Shown here piece by piece: positions 1 to 8,035 of a stretch of 64,000 nt of DNA. Under the pieces are notes generated by a model. The model ran no database searches, was not told the origin of the DNA, and was given only the letters and a program-made list of their open reading frames with translations. Origin of the DNA: Novosphingobium sp. Gsoil 351 (GTDB lineage Bacteria > Pseudomonadota > Alphaproteobacteria > Sphingomonadales > Sphingomonadaceae); the NCBI RefSeq assembly GCF_009707465.1, contig NZ_CP046120.1:2137501-2201500 (forward strand), read 5' to 3'. Positions within the stretch are counted from its first letter, which is position 1, and the number at the start of each line of letters is the position of its first letter. Both the position numbers and the translations under genes were made by a program.

Positions 1-962
1 AGGTGTTCCTCGAGCCCGAAAGCCTGAACGATCACGCGGTCTATCCCAACGGCATCAGCACCTCGTTACCCGCGGACGTTCAGCTTGCGATGTTGCGGAC
101 GATGGATGGGCTCCACCAGGTCGAGATGACCGTGCCCGGCTATGCGGTGGAATACGACCATATCGACCCTCGGGCGCTGCGGCCTTCGCTCGAATTGCGC
201 GCGATTCCCGGCCTCTACTGCGCTGGCCAGATCAACGGGACCACCGGTTACGAGGAAGCGGCGGCCCAGGGCCTGGTCGCCGGCATGCACGCCGCGGCGA
301 ACGCGTTGGGCAGGGAGTCCGCCCCGATCGACCGGGCCAACAGCTATATGGCGGTGATGATCGACGACCTGACACTTCACGGGGTCAGCGAGCCGTACCG
401 GATGCTGACCGCCCGCGCCGAGTACCGGTTGCGGCTGCGCGCTAACAACGCCTCGACCAGATTGACCCCACTGGCGCTGGCCGCGGGATGTGTCGGCTCG
501 GAGCGGGCCGAGTGGTTTGGGCGCCGCGAGGACGAGCGGATGCGCCACGAGGTTGCGCTCGATCACTCAGCCACCGCGTCCGAGCTTGATCTGCCGACAG
601 GGTCGGGCGAGCGTCGCAGCCTGCGCGACTGGCTCCGCCTTCCCGGGGTGACTCTGGCCACCGTGCTGGGCGAAGCTGCACCTACCGACCCCGTGCTGGC
701 CGAGGAGATCCAGGAGGACGCAGTCTACGCGCCCTACCTCGCACGCCAGGATGCCGAATTGCGCGATTTGCGGGCGAGCGAGGGGCTGCTCCTTCCCGGC
801 ACACTCGACTATCCCGCGATCCCTGGACTGTCGAACGAGATGGCTGAACGGCTTGGCGCCGCACGGCCGTTGACGCTTGGCGCAGCAGGACGGGTCGCCG
901 GGATCACGCCGGCTGCGCTGGCGGTCTTGCTGATCCACGCGCGGCAGCACACCGCGGCATGA
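1..962 (+). CDS. mnmG: tRNA uridine-5-carboxymethylaminomethyl modification enzyme MnmG (GidA), C-terminal part
   Basis: With MnmE this FAD enzyme installs the (carboxymethyl)aminomethyl group on wobble uridine 34 of certain tRNAs. Only the last 319 or so codons are present; the frame is open at the left edge, so the FAD/NADH-binding start lies upstream. The visible part has the family stretches [21 protein letters not shown] and [16 protein letters not shown], followed by the helical C-terminal region that contacts MnmE in known family members. The stop overlaps the rsmG start by 4 bp (ATGA), which suggests translational coupling. The mnmG-rsmG-parAB order is common in alphaproteobacteria near oriC. 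Confidence 0.95.
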   Translation, partial: VFLEPESLNDHAVYPNGISTSLPADVQLAMLRTMDGLHQVEMTVPGYAVEYDHIDPRALRPSLELRAIPGLYCAGQINGTTGYEEAAAQGLVAGMHAAANALGRESAPIDRANSYMAVMIDDLTLHGVSEPYRMLTARAEYRLRLRANNASTRLTPLALAAGCVGSERAEWFGRREDERMRHEVALDHSATASELDLPTGSGERRSLRDWLRLPGVTLATVLGEAAPTDPVLAEEIQEDAVYAPYLARQDAELRDLRASEGLLLPGTLDYPAIPGLSNEMAERLGAARPLTLGAAGRVAGITPAALAVLLIHARQHTAA

Positions 963-1612
963 CGCTGGCCAGCGAGGGCGAGGCGCGCGATTGGTTCGGC
1001 TCGGTGCTGGGGTGCGACGCGGCGACACTCGCCAGGCTCGACCGGCTTGTTGAACTTCTCCGCGCCGAGAACATGCTTCAGAACTTGGTTTCGGACACGT
1101 CGCTCGCGCAGGTCTGGGTGCGTCATCTCGCGGATTCGGCGCAACTCATCCATGTTTCACGTGAAACATCCCGTGGGACTTGGCTCGACCTGGGAAGCGG
1201 AGCTGGATTTCCCGGATTGGTCGTGGCCCTCTGCCGTCCAGCCGGCGAGGTAATCCTGGTCGAAAGCCGCAACCGGCGAATCGCCTGGCTCGAAAGCGCA
1301 ATCGACAGGCTGAGCATCACCAACGCCCGCGTGTTCGGAGGCAAACTCGAGGCGATGGAGACGATCCCGGCAGCGACCATTTCGGCGCGCGCCTTTGCGC
1401 CACTTGCGCGGCTGATCGCTTTATCGGCACGCTTTTCCACATCGCAAACACAATGGCTGTTGCCCAAAGGCAGAAAGGGGCGGCAGGAACTGTTGGAAAT
1501 GCCAAACACGGTCAAATCCATGTTTCACGTGGAACAAAGTCTCACCGATCCCGATTCGGTCATTCTCGTGGGTCGCGGCGTGCCCCCCGATTTCAAGGGA
1601 AAGCGCACATGA
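959..1612 (+). CDS. rsmG: 16S rRNA (guanine527-N7)-methyltransferase RsmG (GidB)
   Basis: RsmG is an SAM-dependent methylase of 16S rRNA position G527. The 217-residue product has the normal family length. It shows the SAM-binding glycine-rich loop [12 protein letters not shown] near residue 77 and the late [12 protein letters not shown] stretch. The start overlaps the mnmG stop and the stop overlaps the parA start (both ATGA), so mnmG-rsmG-parA-parB reads as one coupled operon. The coding sequence carries two parS-type palindromes that are translated as ordinary residues (HVSRET and MFHVEQ), so the gene doubles as a centromere carrier. Confidence 0.95.
   Translation: MTLASEGEARDWFGSVLGCDAATLARLDRLVELLRAENMLQNLVSDTSLAQVWVRHLADSAQLIHVSRETSRGTWLDLGSGAGFPGLVVALCRPAGEVILVESRNRRIAWLESAIDRLSITNARVFGGKLEAMETIPAATISARAFAPLARLIALSARFSTSQTQWLLPKGRKGRQELLEMPNTVKSMFHVEQSLTDPDSVILVGRGVPPDFKGKRT
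1153..1168. promoter_or_regulatory. parS: parS centromere site 1 (perfect palindrome)
   Basis: TGTTTCACGTGAAACA is a perfect 16-bp palindrome identical to the classical chromosomal parS consensus bound by ParB. It lies inside rsmG about 440 bp before parA. It should act as a ParB loading site for chromosome segregation, and it places this window in the origin-proximal domain. Confidence 0.93.
1521..1536. promoter_or_regulatory. parS: parS centromere site 2 (one base off the perfect palindrome)
   Basis: TGTTTCACGTGGAACA differs by one base from the perfect site at 1153; its reverse complement TGTTCCACGTGAAACA is a known natural parS variant in alphaproteobacteria. It lies near the 3' end of rsmG, about 350 bp after site 1 and about 70 bp before the parA start. 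Two such sites this close are not expected by chance. Confidence 0.9.
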
Positions 1613-2385
1613 TTCGGATGGCTATCGCCAATCAGAAGGGCGGGGTGGGCAAGACGACCACCGCGATCAATCTCGCGACCGCGCTGGCGGCGACCGGCTG
1701 GCGGACGCTGCTCGTCGACCTCGATCCACAAGGCAACGCATCCACGGGAATCGGCATCACCGCCGACGAACGCGAAAACTCCACCTACGACCTCTTGATC
1801 GACGGGCGTCCGCTGAACGAGACATTCCGGGCCACGCGGATTCCGGGCCTCGACATCGTCCCATCTACCGTCGATCTCTCCGGGGCGGAGGTCGAACTTG
1901 TCAACGTCGCCGAACGGACCGATCGGCTCAAGACCGCGCTAAAGGGCGATTCGCGTCACGATGTCTGCCTGATCGATTGCCCGCCTTCGCTGGGGTTGCT
2001 GACGCTCAACGCGCTGACCGCCGCAGACACCTTGCTGGTGCCGCTGCAGTGCGAATTCTTCGCGCTGGAGGGGCTGTCGCAACTGCTCAAGACGGTCGAG
2101 CAGGTCCAGCAGCGCTTCAATCCCGCGTTGGGGATCGTCGGCGTGGTCCTGACGATGTTCGACCGCCGCAACCGGTTGACCGACCAGGTCGCCGCCGACG
2201 TCCGCTCGTGCCTCGGCCCGCTGGTCTTCGAGACCGTGATTCCGCGCAACGTCCGGCTGTCGGAAGCACCCAGCCACGGTCTCCCGGCGCTGATCTACGA
2301 CCACGCCTGCGCGGGATCGCAGGCCTACATGGCGCTCGCCCGCGAACTGCTTTCGCGCCTGCCCGAACGGAGAATCGCCGCATGA
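1609..2385 (+). CDS. parA: Chromosome-partitioning ATPase ParA (Soj)
   Basis: ParA is a Walker-type ATPase that forms a DNA-bound gradient and moves ParB-parS complexes during chromosome segregation. The 258-residue product has the deviant Walker A motif KGGVGKTT at residues 10-17, a Walker A' region LLVDLDPQGN, and Walker B CLIDCPPSLG. The short N-terminus, with no DNA-binding domain before Walker A, is typical of chromosomal rather than type Ia plasmid ParA. The ATG at 1609 overlaps the rsmG stop, and the gene's own stop overlaps the parB start by 4 bp (ATGA at 2382-2385). Confidence 0.97.
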   Translation: MIRMAIANQKGGVGKTTTAINLATALAATGWRTLLVDLDPQGNASTGIGITADERENSTYDLLIDGRPLNETFRATRIPGLDIVPSTVDLSGAEVELVNVAERTDRLKTALKGDSRHDVCLIDCPPSLGLLTLNALTAADTLLVPLQCEFFALEGLSQLLKTVEQVQQRFNPALGIVGVVLTMFDRRNRLTDQVAADVRSCLGPLVFETVIPRNVRLSEAPSHGLPALIYDHACAGSQAYMALARELLSRLPERRIAA

Positions 2386-3345
2386 CCAACGACGAACTGG
2401 TCCGCCTGTCGGTTCCCGCATCGGCCAAGAAGCGTCCCGGTGGTCTGGGTCGCGGGCTCGGTGCGTTGATGGGCGAAGTGCGGCGCGAGGAGCCGCTGAT
2501 CCAGACGGCCGAAGCCGATCGAGGCACCACCGATGGCTTCGCTTTGATTGCGACCGCCAACATCGAGCCGCATCCAGATCAGCCGCGTCGCCATTTCGAC
2601 GAAACCTCGCTCGACGAGCTGGCCGCCTCGATCGCGCAGCGCGGGGTGATCCAGCCGGTCATCGTGCGCCCGCTGGGGTCGGGACGCTACCAACTCGTCG
2701 CGGGCGAGCGCCGCTGGCGAGCCGCGCAGCGGGCGCGGCTCCACGAAATTCCGGCGTTGGTGCGTCAGCTCGGCGATGGCGATGTCGCCGCGCTCGCACT
2801 GATCGAAAACCTTCAACGCGAGGATCTCAATCCGATCGAAGAAGCGGCTGCATATCAAAGACTTACCACCAAAGACGGGCTGTCGCAGGCGGACGTCGCC
2901 AAGATGGTCGACAAGTCGCGCAGCCATGTCGCCAACCTGATGCGGCTGCTCGTTCTGCCCGCGGAGGTCCAGGCGATGCTCCAGGACGGCCGGTTGCAGA
3001 TGGGCCACGCCCGCGCGCTGATCAACGCGCCCGATTGCGCCGCGCTCGCACGCGACGTGGTCGCGCGCGGACTGTCGGTGCGCGCCACCGAGCGCCTGGC
3101 GCGCAAGGCGCTGCGTCTTGGCGAGGGGGGAGGGCGAGGCGCCCGCGCGCAAGGCTCGTCTGGCGCGCGACCCGGTCGAGGACGCCGACATCGCCGCGGT
3201 CCAGCGGCATCTCGAGGATTTCCTCGGACTCAAGGTGACGATCGCCGCCGATGCCGATCCGCGTTCGGGGGCGGTTACGATCCGCTATCGCACGCTCGAT
3301 CAGCTCGATCTGGTTTGCCAGCGGCTAACCGGCGGCGGGATTTGA
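2382..3345 (+). CDS. parB: Chromosome-partitioning protein ParB (Spo0J), frameshifted as sequenced
   Basis: ParB is the CTP-dependent clamp that loads at parS and works with ParA. The first reading frame gives the N-terminal ParA-contacting segment, the ParB/Srx CTPase domain (VAGERRWRAAQ, IENLQREDLNPIEEA) and the central helix-turn-helix (SQADVAKMVDKSRSHVANL). After LARKALRLGEG the frame drifts into Arg/Gly-rich sequence unlike ParB. One frame over, from about 3118, the expected C-terminal dimerisation domain is intact (DPVEDADIAAVQRHLEDFLG) and stops at 3345. Removing one G from the six-G run at 3125-3130 restores a normal full-length ParB. Either a sequencing error or a real +1 mutation explains it. 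Read without correction, the frame would end at 3365. Confidence 0.92.
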
Positions 3346-3463
3346 GTATCGATCCCGTCCCGTAGCCGGCCGTTCGCGCCACGCCTTCCGGATAAAGTCA
3401 CCGCGCCCTTAACCTTCGCCTAAGTGGTTTCCTTTAAGGGGGCTGCGACTTGGAGGGATCGGG

Positions 3464-3961
3464 ATGATCAGCGGGCGTTGGGGCGCAGCTTTGATGATGG
3501 CGAGCGCCTGCGCGCTGGTCGCGTCGCCGTGCGCCGCCGCCGGACGCGCGACCAGCCAGTTCCGCGTATTGGTCAATCCCGTTAGTAGCTGCACCGTCAG
3601 CGCGGCTCCCCTGATTTTCCTGATCCCGGTGCCGACCAACAGCAACGTCGATTCGACGTCGACGATAACGATCAAGTGTCCGCCCAACACGGCCTACACG
3701 ATCGATATTGATACCGGGCTTCATGCCAACGGGATCAACCGCCGGGTCTACAACGCGGGCTACAACGCCTACATCAATTACGACGTCTACAAGGATCCCC
3801 CGCGCAGCGCCGTGTGGGGTACCGGTGGGACCAAGAACGTCGGCGGCAACTCGGGGGTTACCGGCGTCGCTCTTATGACCGTTTATGGCCGGGTAAACTC
3901 GGTCAAGACGCTCAAATCGGGCAGCTACAACGATACGCTGACCGTAACCGTCACCTTCTGA
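3464..3961 (+). CDS. Spore coat U (SCPU) domain pilus subunit, Csu type
   Basis: This is a predicted secreted subunit of an archaic (Csu-like) chaperone-usher pilus. The 165-residue protein begins with a signal peptide ending near CAAA at about residue 26. It has the SCPU features: an early SSCTVSA cysteine paired with IKCPPN, alternating beta-strand pattern, and a terminal TVTVTF strand. GGAGGG lies 7 nt before the ATG, supporting this start. It precedes a second SCPU gene, a chaperone and an usher in the same direction. It is more divergent from standard SCPU proteins than its neighbour, so it may be a minor or initiating subunit; that role is inferred. Confidence 0.85.
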   Translation: MISGRWGAALMMASACALVASPCAAAGRATSQFRVLVNPVSSCTVSAAPLIFLIPVPTNSNVDSTSTITIKCPPNTAYTIDIDTGLHANGINRRVYNAGYNAYINYDVYKDPPRSAVWGTGGTKNVGGNSGVTGVALMTVYGRVNSVKTLKSGSYNDTLTVTVTF

Positions 3962-4193
3962 CGCGCACGCGCGAACCTGGCTCTCAAAGGTGCGAGCCCC
4001 CCGCCCAATGTCCCCCCAGATTTGAATTTGCGCGATTTCAGCCGCGGCGGTTACCCGATGTTAACCATACCGATCTAGGTATTATCCCCGAAGGCGATGC
4101 GAATTTCTTCGTAACCATTAGCCAAATTTCAATCGTTCGATGCGCATGGAGGGCGCGGCTTTGAGGCCGAGACTTTTGGGGATGACAAACATC

Positions 4194-4694
4194 ATGCGTA
4201 ACATTTTTCTTGGGCTGGCCGCTGTTGCCGCCGTCGCTGCAACTCCGGCGCTTGCCGCCACCGCCACCAACACGATGCCGGTTTCGGTCAATGTGATCAA
4301 TTCGTGCACCGTCGCCGCCACGCCGATGTCGTTCGGCGCGCCGACCGCGATCGGTGGCAGCGATATCGACACCAGCTCGTCGATCTCTTTGGTGTGCACC
4401 AATGGCGCGACCTACGATGTCGCGCTTGACATGGGTCTGAACGCCGCTTCGGGCCAGCGTTACCTTTCGAACGGTGCCGTGACGCCGACCAAGATTCCGT
4501 ACAACATCTATAGCAACGCCGGCCGCACGACGGCTTGGGGCAGCAATTCGGGTATCGGCGGCAACACCGTCGCGGGCGCGGCCGGTACCAGCGGGCTCGT
4601 GTCGCTCATTGCTTACGGGCGCATTCCGTCAAGCGCGACCTCGGTCGGCGCGGGTGCCTACACCGATACCGTGACGGTCACCGTCACCTTCTAA
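4194..4694 (+). CDS. Spore coat U (SCPU) domain pilus subunit, probable major pilin
   Basis: This second SCPU protein has about 166 residues, with a clean signal peptide ending TPALA-AT near residue 22. The mature chain shows SCTVAATPMSFG, a paired LVCTNGATY cysteine, and the terminal strand TVTVTVTF. It resembles the CsuA/B-type major subunit assembled by donor-strand exchange. In-frame ATGs also exist at 4140 and 4182; 4194 was chosen because the signal peptide then starts directly with MRN, but 4182 is possible. The 232-bp gap before it may hold its own promoter, which would fit higher expression than the first subunit. The chaperone gene follows 18 bp later. Confidence 0.87.
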   Translation: MRNIFLGLAAVAAVAATPALAATATNTMPVSVNVINSCTVAATPMSFGAPTAIGGSDIDTSSSISLVCTNGATYDVALDMGLNAASGQRYLSNGAVTPTKIPYNIYSNAGRTTAWGSNSGIGGNTVAGAAGTSGLVSLIAYGRIPSSATSVGAGAYTDTVTVTVTF

Positions 4695-4712
4695 AAGCCA
4701 ATGGAGACCTGA

Positions 4713-5477
4713 ATGACCCGACCTGTCGTTTCATCGCGCCTGTTCGCCCTGATCCTGGCAGGCGGGTCGTTCCTCGCATTGACCGCGCCTGCGGTTCATG
4801 CGGACGAGCCAGCCGCTCCCGCTGCACCATCGGTGCCGGGAATGGCGCGGCTGAATATCGCTCCGCTGCGGCTCGAGCTCGATGCAGCGAAGCCCGCCGC
4901 CACGGTGATGCTGACCAACACCTCCGACCGGCCCGTACCCGTCCAGACCCGGCTGTTCGCCTGGAGCCAGGAGGGTGGCGAGGACCACTTCACGCCCAGT
5001 TCGGCGCTGACGATTTCTCCGGCGATCGTCGCGATCCAGCCGGGCGCCACCCAGATCGTTCGCCTGCTGCGCACCGGCGCCGCCTCGCCCGGCGAGAAGC
5101 GCTTTCGGCTCGCGGTCGATCAATTGCCCGATCCGACGCTGGCCCAGTCCGGCTCGGCCGAGGCCCGGCTGCGCTTTACGATCCCAGTCTTCCTCGACCG
5201 CGATACCGCTGCGCCGGCCCAACTCGACTGGCGGATCGGCGCCGACACCATCGAGGTCGGCAATGCCGGGGGCGCGACTGCGCGGATCGTTTCGATCGAG
5301 GTCAAGACCGCCGCGGGCAAAGTCGTCCCGGTCCAGCGCAATTCGCTGCGCTATGTTCAGGGCAGTTCCGCCATCGCCTGGCCGATCGCCAACGGCTGCG
5401 CGCTGGGGCCGGTCACGATAGTCGCTCAGGTCGATGGCCGAATGGCCAATGTCCAGGCTTCGCCCGTTTGCGGGTGA
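4713..5477 (+). CDS. Periplasmic pilus chaperone, PapD/CsuC family
   Basis: The 254-residue protein has a signal peptide (LTAPAVHA, about residue 29) and two immunoglobulin-like domains. Family features include the G1-strand-like LRLELDAAKPAATVMLTN opening, SDRPVPVQTRLFAW, and the TQIVRLLRTGAASPGEKRFRL stretch, where conserved chaperone residues anchor the subunit carboxylate. It would hold the SCPU subunits folded in the periplasm and deliver them to the usher. GGAGA lies upstream of the ATG. Its end overlaps the usher reading frame by roughly 30-45 bp, a sign of tight co-translation. Confidence 0.9.
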   Translation: MTRPVVSSRLFALILAGGSFLALTAPAVHADEPAAPAAPSVPGMARLNIAPLRLELDAAKPAATVMLTNTSDRPVPVQTRLFAWSQEGGEDHFTPSSALTISPAIVAIQPGATQIVRLLRTGAASPGEKRFRLAVDQLPDPTLAQSGSAEARLRFTIPVFLDRDTAAPAQLDWRIGADTIEVGNAGGATARIVSIEVKTAAGKVVPVQRNSLRYVQGSSAIAWPIANGCALGPVTIVAQVDGRMANVQASPVCG

Positions 5478-7920
5478 ACGGCTCCTAGCGCTCTGCGCTG
5501 CCGTTCTCGCGGCAGCAAGCGGCGGAACTCCCGCCCTCGCGCAATCGGATCCGTTCGCTCTCCCCCCGGGGCTTACCGCACAAAGCGTCGCGGCGAGCAG
5601 CGGGCCCGGGCTATCCGAGATATCCATCGACGGCGATGTCCGCACGCGGCTGGTCGAACTGGCGTGGCGCGATGGCGTGCTGACGATCGACGCCGCCGCC
5701 GCCCGCGCCGCCGGGCTCCCAGTGGCGGCCGCCAGCGGTGGCATGATACCGCTCGCTTCGCTTCAGATCGCCAAATGGATCTTTGACCCGACCCACCAGC
5801 GGCTCGACGTCCAGCTCTTGCGCAAGGGCGACGGCGACAACTACATCGATCTGTCGCGGCCGCCCAAGCGCGACGGCATATCCGCGCCGCTGACCGCGCT
5901 ACGCTTCGATTACGACTTGACGGGCACCTTGGCCCGCGGCCGCACCGACGCTGCGGGGTTGGTCGCAGCAGCGCTGGTGCGCGGCAACGTCGCGTTGACC
6001 AGCGGGTTTCAAGTGGCGACGAGTCCGGCGCCGGGGACGGGAAAGCTGCTGCGGCTCGACACTCAACTGCAGATACTCCTCCCGCGGCGCGGTCTGACCG
6101 CGACCGCGGGCGATTTCTTCTCGGCCGGCGGGCAGAGCCAGCGCGCGCTGCGGCTGGGCGGCCTGCAGATCGCCTCCGACTATAGCCTGCGCCCCGATCT
6201 GATCACCACGCCGCTGCCCAGCTTTACCGGCCAGGTCGCGGTGCCCACGGGCATCGACCTGATCAACGGCGACCAGCGTTACAAGCTCGGCGACATCCAG
6301 CCCGGCGAGTTCACCGTGCGCAACGTCCCCGCCAACAGCGGGCGCGGCGAGGTCGCGGTGATCGTGCGCGATGCCTTGGGCCGCGAAGTCATTCAAAGCA
6401 CGAAGTTTTACGTTTCGCGCAACTTGCTGGCACGCAACTTGAGCGAGTTCGCGGTCAACGCCGGGTTCGTCCGACGACGATACGGGCTGCGTGGCGAAGA
6501 CTACGGGCCCCTCACCGGCAGCGCATTCTACCGTCGCGGGATTTCCTCGCGGCTGACCGTCGAGGGCACCGCGGAGTGGACCTCGGGCCTCGTCAATGCG
6601 GGGGCCCGGGGCGATGTCGTGTTGGGCGGACTCGCGCTGGCGACGCTCGAGGCGCGCTACAGCCGCGATTCCGTGGGCAAGACGAGCGGAACGCTGCTCA
6701 ATCTGGGGCTGGAATCGAGCGGCAGGCGCATTTCCGGACGAATTGGCGCGATTTTGCCCAGTTCGGGCTATCGCGACGTCGCCAGCAAGCTCGGCGACCC
6801 CCTGCCGCCAAAGCAGTTCGTCGGTCAGCTCAACTTCGATCTGGGCCATATGAACCAGATCCAGCTTTCCGCCTCGCGCCAGGAGCGCCGCTTCGATCCC
6901 CGGTTTCCTGCCTTCGAGCGCAAGAGCGACCTGCTCAACGCCTCGTTTCGCACCCGTATCAGCCGGAGCATCGATGTTTTCAGCTCGTTCGGCTATCGCC
7001 GCGGTCAAACTAGCGCGTTCACCGGGTTTGCGGGCCTTTCGATCCAACTTGGCGGTGGACGCAACTTCCAGGGTTCGGCGAGCGGAGGCACCGGGGCCCC
7101 CCTGTCGGGTTCGAGCACCTTGTCCAAGCACGACATCGAGGGAAATTCGGTCGGCTATGCGTTCGAGCGGACCTATGGCCCGACGACCCGCACCTCGGGC
7201 AGCGTCGCCTATCGCAGTCCCTATGGCCGAATCGAAGGCCAGGCCGAGCGCGTCGGCGGAAACTTCGGGTTTCGGGCCAACGCGCGCGGATCGCTGCTGA
7301 TCGCGGGGGGCGGGGTGTTCGCGCGCAACCAGACCGGGGGCAGCTATGCGCTGGTGCGCACCGGGACCATTGCCGGAGTGACGGTGATGCGCGAGAATCG
7401 CCCCGCCGGCGTGACCGCGCGCGGCGGATTGCTGCTGGTCGAGAACATCCCGGCGCAAGTGCCGATCAGCTTCGACATCGATCCAGACAAGCTCCCCGTC
7501 GATGCGCTGGCGCGCGACACGCGCAAGCGGATCATCGTCCCGCGCGGAGCAGTCGGGCTCGTGGCGCTCGACGTGGTGCGCTTTATTCCGCGGCAAATCC
7601 GTCTGATCGGACCGAACGGACAGCCGGTCGCCCCCGGCACGCTGATCAAGGCCCTGCCATCGGGTGAGCAGACCATGGCCGGCTTCGACGGAGTGGTCGA
7701 TTTCAACGCCGGCGGCGGCGATCGCAGCCTGGCCGTGGCGGGCGAGGACGGTGCGCAATGCGTGGCCGAGATCGATCGCGCGCAGCTCGATGCCGCGACC
7801 TCGCCCGACGATTTGCCACGGTTCGAATGCCGTGCCGCCATGCCGGGCGTGCTCGCGCAAGACACCGCTGGCGAACGAGCCACATCGGGCGCCATGCTCG
7901 CCGGGCGCAATCGGCGCTAA
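5449..7920 (+). CDS. Outer-membrane pilus usher, FimD/PapC (CsuD) family
   Basis: The usher is an outer-membrane translocation pore for chaperone-bound pilus subunits. The product is about 823 residues with a signal peptide ending PALA-QS. An N-terminal domain is followed by a long beta-barrel region with an internal plug-like stretch (VAVPTGIDLINGDQRY, GEFTVRNVPANSGRGEVAVIVRDALGR split by loops), and then C-terminal small beta domains. The length is normal for the family. The start at 5449 gives the best signal peptide; an in-frame ATG at 5434 would add five residues. Both lie inside the chaperone gene. No tip-adhesin gene follows before the next operon. Confidence 0.92.
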   Translation: MSRLRPFAGERLLALCAAVLAAASGGTPALAQSDPFALPPGLTAQSVAASSGPGLSEISIDGDVRTRLVELAWRDGVLTIDAAAARAAGLPVAAASGGMIPLASLQIAKWIFDPTHQRLDVQLLRKGDGDNYIDLSRPPKRDGISAPLTALRFDYDLTGTLARGRTDAAGLVAAALVRGNVALTSGFQVATSPAPGTGKLLRLDTQLQILLPRRGLTATAGDFFSAGGQSQRALRLGGLQIASDYSLRPDLITTPLPSFTGQVAVPTGIDLINGDQRYKLGDIQPGEFTVRNVPANSGRGEVAVIVRDALGREVIQSTKFYVSRNLLARNLSEFAVNAGFVRRRYGLRGEDYGPLTGSAFYRRGISSRLTVEGTAEWTSGLVNAGARGDVVLGGLALATLEARYSRDSVGKTSGTLLNLGLESSGRRISGRIGAILPSSGYRDVASKLGDPLPPKQFVGQLNFDLGHMNQIQLSASRQERRFDPRFPAFERKSDLLNASFRTRISRSIDVFSSFGYRRGQTSAFTGFAGLSIQLGGGRNFQGSASGGTGAPLSGSSTLSKHDIEGNSVGYAFERTYGPTTRTSGSVAYRSPYGRIEGQAERVGGNFGFRANARGSLLIAGGGVFARNQTGGSYALVRTGTIAGVTVMRENRPAGVTARGGLLLVENIPAQVPISFDIDPDKLPVDALARDTRKRIIVPRGAVGLVALDVVRFIPRQIRLIGPNGQPVAPGTLIKALPSGEQTMAGFDGVVDFNAGGGDRSLAVAGEDGAQCVAEIDRAQLDAATSPDDLPRFECRAAMPGVLAQDTAGERATSGAMLAGRNRR

Positions 7921-7957
7921 AGTCGCGCGGTGCGACTTCTCGGTTGTCTTTAACCGA
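7921..7957 (+). terminator. Two small hairpins after the usher gene, possible terminator
   Basis: AGTCGC/GCGACT (7921-7926 with 7932-7937) and TCGGTT/AACCGA (7940-7945 with 7952-7957) form two consecutive perfect 6-bp stems immediately after the usher stop. There is no clear T-run, so this is a tentative end of the pilus operon. Confidence 0.4.
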
Positions 7958-8035
7958 ACGATTAAACCCGCTTGACCCTCACCGGCGGCGCGGCCACACC
8001 GGCGCCAACCAAACCAGGAGAGGGGCCTCACCGCC

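Noticed and set aside
3406..3440. Inverted repeat CCCTTAA/TTAAGGG between parB and the first pilin gene
   Set aside because: Seven-bp AT-containing stem with a 21-base loop and no T-run; not good enough for a terminator or operator call.
4140..4193. Longer start for the second SCPU pilin
   Set aside because: The added residues (MRMEGAALRPRLLG) would bury the signal peptide; starts at 4182 or 4194 are better.
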